Counted from the first letter of the stretch, positions 1-9,129 are shown. The stretch: DNA of 64,000 bases from Rossellomorea vietnamensis (GCF_001305855.1 NZ_LIXZ01000009.1:62001-126000), one strand, 5' to 3'. The notes: generated by a model from the letters alone, not told the origin. Program-made: numbers and translations.

Positions 1-1
1 C

Positions 2-124
2 ACTTCAGAAGTGATGCCTGTAGTCGAAATTGATGGACAGGAAATCGGAGAAGGAACACCAGGTGCTGTCACGAAAAGGCTTCAGGAGCTATTCAATGAA
101 AGAAAAGGAATGGAAGCCCGTTAA
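2..124 (+). CDS. dat: D-amino acid aminotransferase, C-terminal fragment (cut by window edge)
   Basis: Only the last 40 codons are present, ending in TAA at 122-124. The readable end contains an [13 protein letters not shown] segment followed by a KRLQEL-type helix, which resembles the C-terminus of class IV PLP-dependent D-alanine aminotransferases (the DG.xIG.G.PG pattern before the last helix). The family makes D-glutamate and D-alanine for peptidoglycan by transamination. The catalytic lysine lies outside the window, so the assignment rests on this short tail; other class IV aminotransferases cannot be excluded. The next gene starts 18 bases after the stop and is probably co-transcribed. 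Confidence 0.6.
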   Translation, partial: TSEVMPVVEIDGQEIGEGTPGAVTKRLQELFNERKGMEAR

Positions 125-142
125 ACAAGTTGGAGGCCATAC

Positions 143-418
143 ATGTTGATTTGTTCACAACCATTTATGAAGACCGAACGAAGAATAGAAGACAACCAGC
201 AATTCACGGTAGAGACGGAGGAGCATCTTTATTTGTACAGTGACCGGATCGTCACTCCGACAAAAAGCTTCACCATTAAGGATGTGATGGATGTGTCAAG
301 TAAGCCCCTGTCCGCTTACTATACATTTTTGTATCTTCACACCATCGAAGGGGTCTGGACGTTCGTCGTAAAATCTTCTCCCGAACAATTCATCTCACAT
401 TATCATAGCGTTAAATGA
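143..418 (+). CDS. Small conserved-looking protein of unknown function, 91 aa
   Basis: The ATG at 143 is preceded by a good ribosome binding site (TTGGAGG at 127-133) and the frame closes at 418, just before a strong terminator. The protein has no signal peptide or membrane segment. It is rich in beta-prone and aromatic residues (YLYSDRIVTPTKSF, then YYTFLYLHTIEGVWTF) and looks like a small beta-sheet domain, reminiscent of PH-like folds, but this is only an impression from the pattern. It follows the dat gene by 18 bases and so is probably translated from the same mRNA. I do not recognise the family. Confidence 0.7.
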   Translation: MLICSQPFMKTERRIEDNQQFTVETEEHLYLYSDRIVTPTKSFTIKDVMDVSSKPLSAYYTFLYLHTIEGVWTFVVKSSPEQFISHYHSVK

Positions 419-426
419 ACATAAGA

Positions 427-464
427 AAGAGGCTGCCGCATATTGGGCAGCCTCTTGGCATTTT
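427..464. terminator. Bidirectional terminator between the 91-aa gene and the cysteine synthase gene
   Basis: A perfect 11-bp stem (AAGAGGCTGCC at 427-437 and GGCAGCCTCTT at 446-456) is followed by a T-rich stretch on the + strand. It lies between converging genes that end at 418 and 466, so it probably serves both. Confidence 0.85.
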
Positions 465-465
465 A

Positions 466-1395
466 TTAAAATCTGAATAAGTCACTTGATAGATAACGTT
501 CTCCCGTATCGCAGGCGATGCAGACGACGACATCTTCAGGCGATAATTTTTTCGCCACTTCGATCGCGGCGTAACATGCGGCCCCTGATGATGGTCCGAC
601 TAAGATTCCTTCTTCGCTTGCCATTCTGCGGGCAATGTCATAGGCCTGTTCGTCTTCGATTTTATGAATTTCATCATATACATCCGTATTCAGAATGTCT
701 GGAACGAAGCCTGGACTTGTACCGACCAATTTATGCTTGCCTGGTTTCCCACCTGATAGGACGGGCGACCCCGCCGGCTCCACTACATGGACAGCGAGCT
801 CGGGATAGTGCTCTTTCAACACTTCACCTGTTCCGGTGATCGTTCCCCCTGTTCCCGCCGTAGCTACGAATGCCGATAATGGCTTGCCGATTTCCTTCAT
901 GGCTTCGACGATTTCAAGGGCCGTTGTCTTCCGGTGGGCGTCCGGATTCGCATCGTTTTCAAATTGCATGGGCATGAAGCTGTTAGGGATTTTCTCCGTC
1001 AATTCTTTCGCTTTCTCGATAGCACCGGGCATTTTCTCATCCCCCGGTGTCAATACCACTTCAGCTCCATAGGCTTTCAAGAGGTTGATGCGCTCTTGAG
1101 TCATCGTATCCGGCATAACAAGGATGGCACGATAGCCCCGTGCCGCTGCATTCATGGCAAGGCCGATACCTGTGTTTCCACTGGTAGGTTCGATGATGGT
1201 CGAACCTTCCTTCAAGAAGCCTTCTTTTTCCGCTTCGACGATCATTTGATAGGCGGCTCTGTCCTTGACGCTTTTACTCGGATTGTAGAATTCTAATTTC
1301 ACATATACATCTGCACCGTCAGCAGGGTTTAACCGATTTAATTTTACAAGGGGGGTGTCCCCGATCAAGTCTGCGATATTTTGTACTACTTTCAT
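466..1395 (-). CDS. ytkP: Cysteine synthase family protein (O-acetylserine sulfhydrylase-like)
   Basis: A 309-residue fold type II PLP enzyme. The pyridoxal lysine is K44 in the SKSVKDR motif; the substrate loop TSGNTG and the phosphate-binding GTGGTITG loop follow, and GPSSGAA lies near the C-terminus. This is the full set for CysK/CysM enzymes, which make cysteine from O-acetylserine and sulfide in the cytoplasm. The ATG at 1395 is preferred over the ATG at 1401 because GAAAGGAAG lies 6 bases before the former and touches the latter. Its place beside thpR matches B. subtilis ytkP, a second cysteine synthase paralogue whose exact substrate is not settled. No T-box or S-box leader is visible upstream. 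Confidence 0.9.
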   Translation of the reverse strand: MKVVQNIADLIGDTPLVKLNRLNPADGADVYVKLEFYNPSKSVKDRAAYQMIVEAEKEGFLKEGSTIIEPTSGNTGIGLAMNAAARGYRAILVMPDTMTQERINLLKAYGAEVVLTPGDEKMPGAIEKAKELTEKIPNSFMPMQFENDANPDAHRKTTALEIVEAMKEIGKPLSAFVATAGTGGTITGTGEVLKEHYPELAVHVVEPAGSPVLSGGKPGKHKLVGTSPGFVPDILNTDVYDEIHKIEDEQAYDIARRMASEEGILVGPSSGAACYAAIEVAKKLSPEDVVVCIACDTGERYLSSDLFRF

Positions 1396-1560
1396 GTTCA
1401 TCTTCCTTTCAGAAAACTTTCTTCTTCTATCGTACTAATTCAGACAAATCTTATCAAATAAATTAGCTTTGTATTTCATTTTTGTTGCATTTCCTTCTAG
1501 TCATTCTCTCTCATGACACATTTTGCTAAAATGAAAGTAATAACAGAAAGGACGGATGAT

Positions 1561-2112
1561 ATGTTGAAAGCCCACTATTTCTTTGCCCTTTCCCTGTCAG
1601 AGGAAACGAAAAAGTATATTAACGCATGCATGGAGCCGATGAGGCTTGGGGACTCGTTCAAGAAGTGGGTCTACCCGGAGGATTATCACCTGACCCTTGC
1701 CTTTTTAGGGAGTGCGGATGAACTCGGGCCGGTCATGGATAAAGTGGGGAGGTTGACGCATCCTTCTTTTCCATTGACCTTGAGCGGGTTTGGTACGTTC
1801 GGAAAGGGTGATTCCCCGAGAATCCTGTGGATGGGGGTCGAGCTTTCCGGGTTGCTGCACCGTCTCAGGGACCTTGTGTATGGTGCATGTGAAGAAGCGG
1901 GCTTTCAATTGGATCTGAGACCATTTTCACCTCATATCACAGTGGGGCGGAAATGGAGTGAGGAGTATTCCTTTACCCATGAGTGGCTGGATCGATTCCA
2001 GCCCGCTGATCGCCATACGTTTACTGCAACAGAAGTGGTATTATATCAAACACACCCGGACCGGCTGCCTAAGTATGAAGCCGTCCAGACCATACCTTTA
2101 CAGACAAATTGA
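1561..2112 (+). CDS. thpR: RNA 2',3'-cyclic phosphodiesterase (2H family, LigT/ThpR)
   Basis: This 183-residue protein has the two signature histidine motifs of the 2H phosphoesterase family: HLT with H43 in the segment YHLTLAFLG, and HIT with H125 in PHITVGRK. Members hydrolyse 2',3'-cyclic phosphate ends of RNA and were first known as 2'-5' RNA ligases. The ATG at 1561 has GAAAGGACGG upstream and gives the usual family length; an in-frame ATG at 1513 would add 16 residues without a good ribosome site. The gene sits 22 bases before the NERD-like gene, an arrangement equal to ytlP-ytlQ in B. subtilis. Confidence 0.9.
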   Translation: MLKAHYFFALSLSEETKKYINACMEPMRLGDSFKKWVYPEDYHLTLAFLGSADELGPVMDKVGRLTHPSFPLTLSGFGTFGKGDSPRILWMGVELSGLLHRLRDLVYGACEEAGFQLDLRPFSPHITVGRKWSEEYSFTHEWLDRFQPADRHTFTATEVVLYQTHPDRLPKYEAVQTIPLQTN

Positions 2113-2134
2113 CCGACACGAAAGGACGATTCTT

Positions 2135-3076
2135 ATGGCACAGCTCATTAAACTTCAAGATTATGTTTCACGATACGAAACGGATTTATATAGATATCCT
2201 TCCCAATTTGTCCGATTAAAAAAGCAGCAATGGGAAAAAATGAAACAACATTGGGAGAATGGAGATCTGCCAAAGCCATCCCCACCCGTACAGGAATGGG
2301 CTGATGAAGAGAAGGACTCCATGAAAGACAAGCTCTTTTCCCTTTTTAAGAAGAAAGAGGATGAAGAAGAAGAAACGATTCCAGAGCCGAGTGATGAAGA
2401 CCTCCATTTGGATATGGATGTAAGTCAGGATATCCACTCGGAAGAGGAATTGAAGGCGTCCTTTTTGAACCTTGTATTTGATTTTCAGCTGAGATGGGCT
2501 AGTTCCACAATTATGGAGAAATCCTATGTGGATAACAGCTATCATTATGACGAACGATTACGGTATCTTCTTCAACGCTTCCCGGATAATATTTTCGTCA
2601 TGTATAACCCCGTCCTGAAAATAAAAAATGCACCCGTCGAACTGGAAACGGTCCTGATCACACCTACAGGCATATGGTGTTTAACCTTTCTCGAGTTTGA
2701 AGAGGGAACCGCCTATATCGGTTCAGGCGAGCGGTTCTGGGTAAAAAAATGGGGGGATGGGGAAGAAAAGGTGTTGAATCCCCTTATCGGGTTGAAAAGG
2801 ATGGAGAGAATCGTCCATCAGATCATGCGTTATGCCGGGGTGGAACTTCCTATTTACCAAGCCGTCATAAGCAGGAATGGTTACATAGATTATCCCCAAT
2901 CCCCAGTCGGGATACAGTTTCTGGATAAACGGATACACCATGAATGGTTCCAGCAGCAGCGTTCAAGCTCTTCACCGATCAAGAGTGTCCAGCTGAAAGC
3001 GGCTCAGGCCATTATGGAGTATTGTCAAACGACATCCTTCAAGAGGCTGCAGTGGGAAGCGGCGTCAGAAGAGTAG
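2135..3076 (+). CDS. NERD-like domain protein of unknown function
   Basis: A 313-residue soluble protein. The start at ATG 2135 has GAAAGGACG just upstream. Residues about 70-115 form a highly acidic, lysine-containing linker (KKKEDEEEETIPEPSDEDLH), and the C-terminal half has the ETVLITPTGIWCLTF...WVKKWGDGEEKVLNPLIG pattern, broken here, that resembles the NERD (nuclease-related) domain: a predicted beta-strand nuclease-like core with a tryptophan and an LNP segment. NERD proteins are suspected DNA-processing enzymes, but activity is unproven. It directly follows thpR and may share its mRNA. The domain call is by eye and moderately secure; the function is unknown. Confidence 0.7.
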   Translation: MAQLIKLQDYVSRYETDLYRYPSQFVRLKKQQWEKMKQHWENGDLPKPSPPVQEWADEEKDSMKDKLFSLFKKKEDEEEETIPEPSDEDLHLDMDVSQDIHSEEELKASFLNLVFDFQLRWASSTIMEKSYVDNSYHYDERLRYLLQRFPDNIFVMYNPVLKIKNAPVELETVLITPTGIWCLTFLEFEEGTAYIGSGERFWVKKWGDGEEKVLNPLIGLKRMERIVHQIMRYAGVELPIYQAVISRNGYIDYPQSPVGIQFLDKRIHHEWFQQQRSSSSPIKSVQLKAAQAIMEYCQTTSFKRLQWEAASEE

Positions 3077-3308
3077 CCGGCGGTTTTGAGAAGACGCGTA
3101 TAGGGTATATTCTTTCAAATAGCGGATGATTGACTACTTCATATAAAACAAGCATATACCTTACTAAAGGATCAAATCCAGAGATGGGAAATGAAACCGT
3201 GAACAGCGGAGCAAATACGTATGTAGCGAATAATATAAGGTAGCGGTCATTCTAACGAAAACGGTTCTTAAAGAGGGCAGAGAGTCGGAAAATGTTAAAC
3301 AAAAGTGG
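3077..3308. other. Intergenic stretch with no convincing gene
   Basis: It holds no clear terminator for the upstream gene and no strong sigma-A promoter. A 19-codon open frame (ATG 3184 to TAG 3243) lacks a well-placed ribosome site and is not called. Confidence 0.4.
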
Positions 3309-5456
3309 GTGGCAGAAGTGTTAGTCATTAGCAGGCAATATGACGCGTTTTTAGATACATTCAATGAAATTACCATGATCCTTCCATACGATTATCATGA
3401 AGGGAATTCGAATCACTTCACCCTGATCAAGGATGATGAAAAGATCGCTCTTCATATCGAAGAGAAGATTCCCCTGAACGATGCCATGAAATATGTGACG
3501 ACCATTCAGAGTGAAAAGGTCACCCTGGGCGTTCCATATGAAATCGTCGACGAACATGGTACAACGACAGACCTTCAGATCGGTGCGGTCATACGGACCG
3601 AAGAATTTGATCAAAGGTACTATTACAATGGAAATGACCTCGGTGTGACGTATCAGGATGGATGCACCGTATTCAAGGTATGGGCCCCGACAGCGACAGA
3701 GGTTCGGTTGAAGCTCAAATCACCCGATGATGAAGAAACCCAATACCCGTATACGAGAATGAAAGACGGTGTATGGGAATGCCGGGTGGATTCCGATATA
3801 GAAGGCTATTTGTATTCGATCCTCCCGTGCATCAATCTCGTTTGGGATGAGCTGATAGACCCTTATGCGAAAGCGGTCTCATTGAATAGTGAATGGGGCT
3901 GTGTCATCAATCCCCGGGAAAAGATTGCTCCACTCGCACCATTGGCCTCGCCGACGGATAGCGTGATTTACGAATTGAATATCAGGGATTTCTCTGCCCA
4001 AAAAGAGAGCGGGATGAAGTTTCGGGGGAAGTACAGCGCCTTTACGGAAAAAGGAACGAAGACACCGAAAGGATTCTCGAGCGGGATACAGTACTTGAAG
4101 GAGCTCGGCGTCACACATGTGGAACTGCTTCCTGTGAACGACTTTGACGGTGTGACGGATAACCCTTCAGGCACCTCCTATAACTGGGGGTACAATCCGT
4201 TATTTTTCAATGCACCTGAAGGGAGTTACAGCTTAAAGCCTGAAGATCCATATGAACGGATCAGGGAATTGAAAGCTGTGATCCAAAGCCTTCACGATGA
4301 GAATATCAGGGTCATTCAGGACGTGGTCTACAACCACGTGTTCATCCGTGAAGATTCATCTTTTGAAAAACTCGTACCCGGGTATTTTTTCCGGCATGAT
4401 GAAAATGGCTTACCGTCAAACGGGACGGGGGTAGGGAATGACTTCGCCTCAGAACGTCTCATGGCAAGAAAGTTCATTGTCGATTCGATTCTTTATTGGA
4501 TGAAAGAATACGGGGTCGACGGTTTCCGTTTTGATTTAATGGGGATCCTGGACGTCAAGACGATGACCGTGATCCGTGAAGAAGTGGATAAAGTGCTGCC
4601 TGGAGCGATTTTAATAGGAGAAGGCTGGGATTTGAATACGCCCCTCCCTCCCCACCAAAAAGCCAATCTCCGGAATGCCCATCATCTTCAGGGAATCGGA
4701 CAATTCAATGATTGGTTCAGGGATACCATTAAAGGAAGTACATTTAATTTGTATGACAAGGGCTTTGCCCTCGGTCACGGACACCTCGAACAGAAGGTGG
4801 AGCTCGTCCTCACCGGCAGCATCGGGATGAAGAGCGGGGAACGGGGACTCTTCAAAGAACCAGCTCAATCCGTCAACTATGTAGAGTCCCATGATAATCA
4901 TACGTTGTGGGACAAAATGAAGGCGTGCATGAATGAAGAAGAAGAAACTCTCAAGGCAAGGCACAAATTAGCGACCACGATGGTCCTCTTGTCTCAAGGC
5001 ATCCCGTTTCTCCATGCAGGGCAGGAATTCTTCAGAACGAAAAAGGGAATCGAGAACAGCTATAACTCACCGGTAGAAATCAATCAGCTGGATTGGGTCA
5101 GAAGAGAAGAATACGATGAAGTGGTCCGGTATGTGAAAGGTCTGATCCAGATACGGAAAAGTCACGGGGCCTTCCGGTTTCCAAAGGGTGATTTGATCCG
5201 GGAGCATGTAAAAGTGTCTCACAGCAAGACGAATCTCGTGGATGTCACCTATCAGAATGTCCATCCATATGGTCCGTGGGATGAGATCCTCATGGTCTTT
5301 CACTCGGATACAAAACCATGCGAGTATGTTCTCTCTGAAGGAAAACAATGGATCTGTTTATCGGATGGAAATCAGGCAAGCGTAAGCGGCCTGTATGATG
5401 TGAAGGAGACTTCCATCACCCTCCGGCCGGTGTCTTCCTATGTATTTGTAAGGTAA
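3309..5456 (+). CDS. amyX: Type I pullulanase (alpha-1,6 debranching enzyme, GH13)
   Basis: This 715-residue enzyme cleaves alpha-1,6 branches in pullulan, glycogen or limit dextrins. A CBM48-like N-terminal module (around GVTYQDGCTVFKVWAP) precedes the GH13 barrel. The pullulanase signature YNWGYNP and the four catalytic regions are present: DVVYNH, DGFRFDLMG with nucleophile D409, GEGWD with acid E438, and VESHDNHT. There is no signal peptide, so it acts in the cytoplasm, as B. subtilis AmyX does. The start is uncertain: GTG at 3309 or GTG at 3318, neither with a strong ribosome site. It stands alone, with a terminator after it. Confidence 0.93.
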   Translation: MAEVLVISRQYDAFLDTFNEITMILPYDYHEGNSNHFTLIKDDEKIALHIEEKIPLNDAMKYVTTIQSEKVTLGVPYEIVDEHGTTTDLQIGAVIRTEEFDQRYYYNGNDLGVTYQDGCTVFKVWAPTATEVRLKLKSPDDEETQYPYTRMKDGVWECRVDSDIEGYLYSILPCINLVWDELIDPYAKAVSLNSEWGCVINPREKIAPLAPLASPTDSVIYELNIRDFSAQKESGMKFRGKYSAFTEKGTKTPKGFSSGIQYLKELGVTHVELLPVNDFDGVTDNPSGTSYNWGYNPLFFNAPEGSYSLKPEDPYERIRELKAVIQSLHDENIRVIQDVVYNHVFIREDSSFEKLVPGYFFRHDENGLPSNGTGVGNDFASERLMARKFIVDSILYWMKEYGVDGFRFDLMGILDVKTMTVIREEVDKVLPGAILIGEGWDLNTPLPPHQKANLRNAHHLQGIGQFNDWFRDTIKGSTFNLYDKGFALGHGHLEQKVELVLTGSIGMKSGERGLFKEPAQSVNYVESHDNHTLWDKMKACMNEEEETLKARHKLATTMVLLSQGIPFLHAGQEFFRTKKGIENSYNSPVEINQLDWVRREEYDEVVRYVKGLIQIRKSHGAFRFPKGDLIREHVKVSHSKTNLVDVTYQNVHPYGPWDEILMVFHSDTKPCEYVLSEGKQWICLSDGNQASVSGLYDVKETSITLRPVSSYVFVR

Positions 5457-5506
5457 CCATTCATTCCAGTGCTTGACGAAAACGCAAGATGACGATAAAA
5501 TCGTAA

Positions 5507-5550
5507 ACAGATGGCTATTGATTTGTATTGCCCAATAGCTGTCTTTTTTA
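5507..5550 (+). terminator. Terminator after the pullulanase gene
   Basis: An imperfect stem (ACAGATGGCTATTG with CAATAGCTGT) is followed by a run of T at about 5543-5549. Confidence 0.75.
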
Positions 5551-5648
5551 TTTTATAAGACTCTTTTAATAAGAAACCAACATGATACAAAAGAACCTAT
5601 AAACGTGAACATATAAACATGACAAAGGACCAATAGAAGGTGAATATA

Positions 5649-6422
5649 TTGGAACACTTATTTGACCAAGATTGGGAAATAGTCCCTGCAGGCGGTGCTA
5701 CGGGAGAAGCGTTCTTTGCTCAGTATCAGGAGCAGAGGTTATTTCTGAAGCGTAATTCTTCCCCTTTTGTGGCTGTTTTATCAGCTGAAGGAATCGTGCC
5801 CAAGCTTGTCTGGACAAAACGAATGGAAAACGGGGACGTCATCACGGCACAACACTGGTTAAATGGGAGAGAGTTAAAGCCCGAAGAGATGAAGGATGAA
5901 CGGGTGGCGAGGCTGTTGAACAAGATCCACTCCTCGAAACCTCTTTCAACCATGCTTGAACGGCTTGGAAAAGAACCGTTTCAACCGGAGCATATGCTGA
6001 CGGAAGTGGAGACGGGACTCGAGTTCGATCTTCTTTCATTGCCTGTCATCCGGGAGGCGCTTTCATTTCTTCAAAAGGAGCTTATGGAAGTACAACAGGA
6101 TGAATATGTGGTCTGTCACGGAGACGTCAACCATAACAACTGGCTGTTGTCGGATTACAACCAGTTGTATTTAATCGACTGGGACGGAGCGATGATCGCA
6201 GATCCGGCCTTTGATGTAGGATTGCTGTTATACTGGTATATCCCTGAAGCTCAGTGGGAAAGCTGGCTGACCCAATATGGTGCAGAGCTGACGGATAACT
6301 TGAAGCTGCGCATGAAATGGTATGTTGTTGCCCAGACGATCCTATCCATCCAATGGCATAAAGGGAAAGCGCGTTTCCACGAAATGAATCACTGGATTCA
6401 ATATTTACACAAGGTGATATGA
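5649..6422 (+). CDS. ytmP: Choline/ethanolamine kinase-like phosphotransferase (APH fold)
   Basis: A 257-residue protein of the aminoglycoside phosphotransferase / choline kinase superfamily. The catalytic Brenner-type motif CHGDVNHNNWLL and the metal-binding LIDWDGAMIADPAFDVG motif are intact, and a PAGGATGEAF loop at the N-terminus is the likely phosphate-binding turn. The substrate is unknown. TTG at 5649 is chosen because AGAAGGTGA lies 6 bases upstream; a GTG at 5640 overlaps that site. Its stop is one base from the stop of the converging ytzH gene, leaving no room for a terminator between them. The position matches B. subtilis ytmP. Confidence 0.88.
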   Translation: MEHLFDQDWEIVPAGGATGEAFFAQYQEQRLFLKRNSSPFVAVLSAEGIVPKLVWTKRMENGDVITAQHWLNGRELKPEEMKDERVARLLNKIHSSKPLSTMLERLGKEPFQPEHMLTEVETGLEFDLLSLPVIREALSFLQKELMEVQQDEYVVCHGDVNHNNWLLSDYNQLYLIDWDGAMIADPAFDVGLLLYWYIPEAQWESWLTQYGAELTDNLKLRMKWYVVAQTILSIQWHKGKARFHEMNHWIQYLHKVI

Positions 6423-6423
6423 A

Positions 6424-6702
6424 TCAGGAATAGCTGTTCATATCCGTGACCCATTGGGACAGGTTTTGTTTATTCGTCGTAATATGGTCCGTTAAGTCAG
6501 ATGAAGAAATCCCGCTTTGACTGTACTGATAAATTTCCTGTAAAACGGGTTTCACGTTTTCATGAATATCGGCATTGACCATCAATGACTTGACCAACCG
6601 TTCAACCTGCTCACATTCCGAAACCGAACCGCAGCAATCCGTTGAATGATTGCTTAATATATCTGATAATAACTGCATTTGATTCTGTGAATTTAAAGGC
6701 AT
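6424..6702 (-). CDS. ytzH: YtzH-like small protein
   Basis: A 92-residue soluble, probably helical protein with a CCGSVSECEQVE segment carrying three cysteines near residues 24-32. ATG 6702 has GAAAGGGTG upstream; a GTG at 6711 lies too close to that site. It sits between ytmP and trmB exactly as ytzH does in B. subtilis, where its role is unknown. It converges on ytmP with one base between the stop codons. Confidence 0.8.
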   Translation of the reverse strand: MPLNSQNQMQLLSDILSNHSTDCCGSVSECEQVERLVKSLMVNADIHENVKPVLQEIYQYSQSGISSSDLTDHITTNKQNLSQWVTDMNSYS

Positions 6703-6778
6703 CGAATACACCCTTTCATTTTTCGTATGGTTGAATGAAACACGTACATTCTAAAGGTCCCTTCAAATGACCAGACCC

Positions 6779-6819
6779 AAAAAGGAATTCACTACTAGTG
6801 TGTGAATTCCTTTTTCAAT
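6779..6819. terminator. Strong hairpin with flanking A and T runs between divergent ytzH and trmB
   Basis: Perfect 14-bp arms (AAAAAGGAATTCAC at 6779-6792, GTGAATTCCTTTTT at 6802-6815) with a 9-base loop form a bidirectional terminator shape. Both adjacent genes point away from it, so on the + strand it can only serve read-through from ytmP. Confidence 0.75.
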
Positions 6820-6937
6820 TATGCGCCCTTTTTTGAGGGACGGACCTCCAAGCGGTGCTCCATTCCATTTTTGGCTCTTGCATAGGACAGGGAGTCATGG
6901 TATGGTTTTTTCGATAATAAAAAATTGAGGTGTCTAC

Positions 6938-7582
6938 ATGCGTTTACGTCATAAACCATGGGCTTCTGAGAAAATCAGTGATCATCCACAGTATGTTGTG
7001 GCAGAACCCCAGGAGAAAAAAGGTCAATGGAACAAAGAATTCGGCAATGATAACCCGATCCATATCGAGGTAGGGACAGGGAAAGGTCAATTCGTCACGG
7101 AAATGGCCAGGGCCAATCCGGACGTTAATTATATAGGAATTGAGTTATATGAAAGTGTCATCGTGACGGCTCTTGATCGCCTGATCGAAGCGGAACTTCC
7201 GAACGTTAAGCTGTTGAATGTCGATGCGAAGAATCTGACGGAATACTTCGAAGCAGGGGAAGTGGACAGGGTCTATCTGAACTTCTCTGACCCATGGCCG
7301 AAAAACCGCCATGAAAAACGCCGCCTGACGTACAAGGACTTCTTATCCATGTATGAACAAATTCTGATCAAGGGCGGGGAAATCCACTTTAAGACCGATA
7401 ATCAAGGATTATTCGAGTACTCCTTAATGAGTTTCTCATGGTACGGACTTCATCTGAACTTCTTAAGCCTCGACCTTCATAACAGTGAATTCGAAGGCAA
7501 CATCATGACAGAATACGAAGAAAAATTCTCAGCCAAAGGGCAAAGAATCTACCGCGTCGAAGCCCAGTTTCAAAATCAATAA
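6938..7582 (+). CDS. trmB: tRNA (guanine-N7)-methyltransferase
   Basis: A 214-residue SAM-dependent methyltransferase that makes m7G46 in tRNA. The SAM loop [10 protein letters not shown], the NVDAKNL acidic region and the family signature [13 protein letters not shown] are present. The ATG at 6938 follows a TGAGGTG ribosome site. The C-terminal TEYEEKF motif is also typical. It stands alone in + orientation and ends at a strong terminator. Confidence 0.95.
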   Translation: MRLRHKPWASEKISDHPQYVVAEPQEKKGQWNKEFGNDNPIHIEVGTGKGQFVTEMARANPDVNYIGIELYESVIVTALDRLIEAELPNVKLLNVDAKNLTEYFEAGEVDRVYLNFSDPWPKNRHEKRRLTYKDFLSMYEQILIKGGEIHFKTDNQGLFEYSLMSFSWYGLHLNFLSLDLHNSEFEGNIMTEYEEKFSAKGQRIYRVEAQFQNQ

Positions 7583-7590
7583 AGGTACGA

Positions 7591-7622
7591 AAACAGCCCT
7601 GTGAATCCGCAGGGCTGTTTTG
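7591..7622 (+). terminator. Terminator after trmB
   Basis: AAACAGCCCT pairs with AGGGCTGTTT around a GTGAATCCGC loop. Confidence 0.85.
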
Positions 7623-7698
7623 ATTGCCAAGACCTACTCCTACAAGTTGTCCGTGTATTCTGATAAAATGAAAGGGTATGAACAAAGGAGGAGTCAGG

Positions 7699-8541
7699 AT
7701 GGAAACGTTGAAAGTTGGAGATTTAACGATACACTGGTTGAACGGCGGTGTGACTCACATGGACGGGGGAGCCATGTTTGGGGTGGTTCCGAAGCCACTC
7801 TGGTCAAAAAAATATGCCGTCAATGAAAACAACCAGATCGAATTGCGGACCGACCCCCTTTTCTTTCAGTGGGAAGGGAAAAATGTCTTGATCGAATCAG
7901 GGATCGGCAAAGGAAAACTGAATGATAAACAAAAGCGTAACTACGGTGTGCATGAAGAATCGGATATTGAAGCATCCCTTGCATCCCTTGGTTTTACGCC
8001 AGACGATATAGATGTGGTCTTGATGACGCATATGCACTTTGACCATGCATGCGGATTGACGAAGGTGGAGGGAGAGGAACTGGTTCCTGTCTTCCCGAAT
8101 GCCGTCATCTACACCTCTCAGGTGGAATGGGATGAGATGAGGAATCCCAATGTGCGTTCCCGCAATACATACTGGAAGGAAAATTGGGAAAGCATTCAAT
8201 CACAAGTGGAAACGTTTAAAGACGAGATGGAAGTCCTTCCAGGGATCAAGATGGTTCACACCGGCGGTCACAGTGACGGCCATTCGATCATCCTCATAGA
8301 GCAAGGCGGGGAGACGTTCATTCATATGGCAGATATCATGCCGACTCATGCACATAAGAATCCTTTATGGGTACTAGCATATGATGACTATCCGATGACG
8401 TCCATCGGGGCAAAAGAAAAATGGATAGGGAAAGCGATTGAAGGAGAGTACTGGTTCCTTTTCTATCATGATGCGGTATATAGAGGCATCAAGTGGAATA
8501 GAGACGGGGAAATCATTGATAAGGTAATGAGGGAAAAATAA
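7699..8541 (+). CDS. ytnP: YtnP-type quorum-quenching lactonase (metallo-beta-lactamase fold)
   Basis: A 280-residue metallo-hydrolase with the zinc motif HMHFDH at residues 111-116, a later GGHSDGH metal ligand and an IMPTHAH segment. B. subtilis YtnP degrades gamma-butyrolactone or acyl-homoserine lactone signals and interferes with signalling in Streptomyces; the same role is inferred here. The ATG at 7699 follows AAAGGAGG; the upstream ATG at 7678 would put that site inside the gene. No signal peptide is visible, so the enzyme is probably cytoplasmic. Confidence 0.88.
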   Translation: METLKVGDLTIHWLNGGVTHMDGGAMFGVVPKPLWSKKYAVNENNQIELRTDPLFFQWEGKNVLIESGIGKGKLNDKQKRNYGVHEESDIEASLASLGFTPDDIDVVLMTHMHFDHACGLTKVEGEELVPVFPNAVIYTSQVEWDEMRNPNVRSRNTYWKENWESIQSQVETFKDEMEVLPGIKMVHTGGHSDGHSIILIEQGGETFIHMADIMPTHAHKNPLWVLAYDDYPMTSIGAKEKWIGKAIEGEYWFLFYHDAVYRGIKWNRDGEIIDKVMREK

Positions 8542-8546
8542 GAAAA

Positions 8547-8585
8547 GGATGATCCCGGAGTGTATCGGGATCATCCCATTTTTTT
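8547..8585. terminator. Bidirectional terminator between ytnP and ytzB
   Basis: GGATGATCCCG and CGGGATCATCC form an 11-bp stem followed by a T run. It sits between converging genes. Confidence 0.88.
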
Positions 8586-8898
8586 ACGCTAAAGGATATA
8601 CATCCACCACTGTACCGGTATACGCATCGGCTACGAACTCATACTGCTCGAGTTCGCCGTCTTTTCGTCTTGATATACCACCTTTATATACTTTGGTGCT
8701 GACAGAGTGCTTCTGATAGTCTTCAGGCTTCATCCCGATCCATGAACCATCGATGCTGCCCTCTTTTTTGAATAAATGTTTGACGTCTCTTAATACTTTT
8801 TCAGCAGAAATCAGGCGTGAATCATCCAGCTTGTCTTTAAGTAGATATCCGCCCGCTGCTCCGATTCCAAGTCCAAATACGAAAGATTTCCAGTTCAT
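8584..8898 (-). CDS. ytzB: YtzB-like PepSY-domain protein
   Basis: A 104-residue protein with a glycine-rich N-terminal hydrophobic segment (FGLGIGAAGGYLLKD), probably a membrane anchor or very short transmembrane helix. The C-terminal domain of the PepSY type ends with QYEFVADAYTGTVVDVYPL. PepSY domains often inhibit or chaperone extracellular proteases, but the role of this small version is unknown. It matches ytzB by neighbourhood. The gene is alone on the minus strand between ytnP and ytoP. Confidence 0.8.
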   Translation of the reverse strand: MNWKSFVFGLGIGAAGGYLLKDKLDDSRLISAEKVLRDVKHLFKKEGSIDGSWIGMKPEDYQKHSVSTKVYKGGISRRKDGELEQYEFVADAYTGTVVDVYPLA

Positions 8899-9129
8899 CC
8901 TTTATTCCCTCCACAGGCTGATTTTACGTGCGGGAAGCCCCGGACCGTCCATCCGGTCCCTGAGAGCCTACCCGGCATTGATCGATAATTTATTATTCTT
9001 AAGTACATTCTATCAAAGAAAACAGAAAAAAGAGAACTGCTTTTATTCTCAATAGGTGGTAAGAGGTGCGAAAGTTCTGTAAAATAAGATTATACATACA
9101 GCAGATTTTATATAAAAGGGGCATAAGAC

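Noticed and set aside
3184-3243. 19-codon open frame upstream of the pullulanase gene
   Set aside because: The purine stretch upstream is too far from the ATG, and so short a peptide cannot be supported from sequence alone.
3252-3269. cre-like sequence before amyX (around CGAAAACGGTT)
   Set aside because: It misses the consensus at three positions, including both ends.
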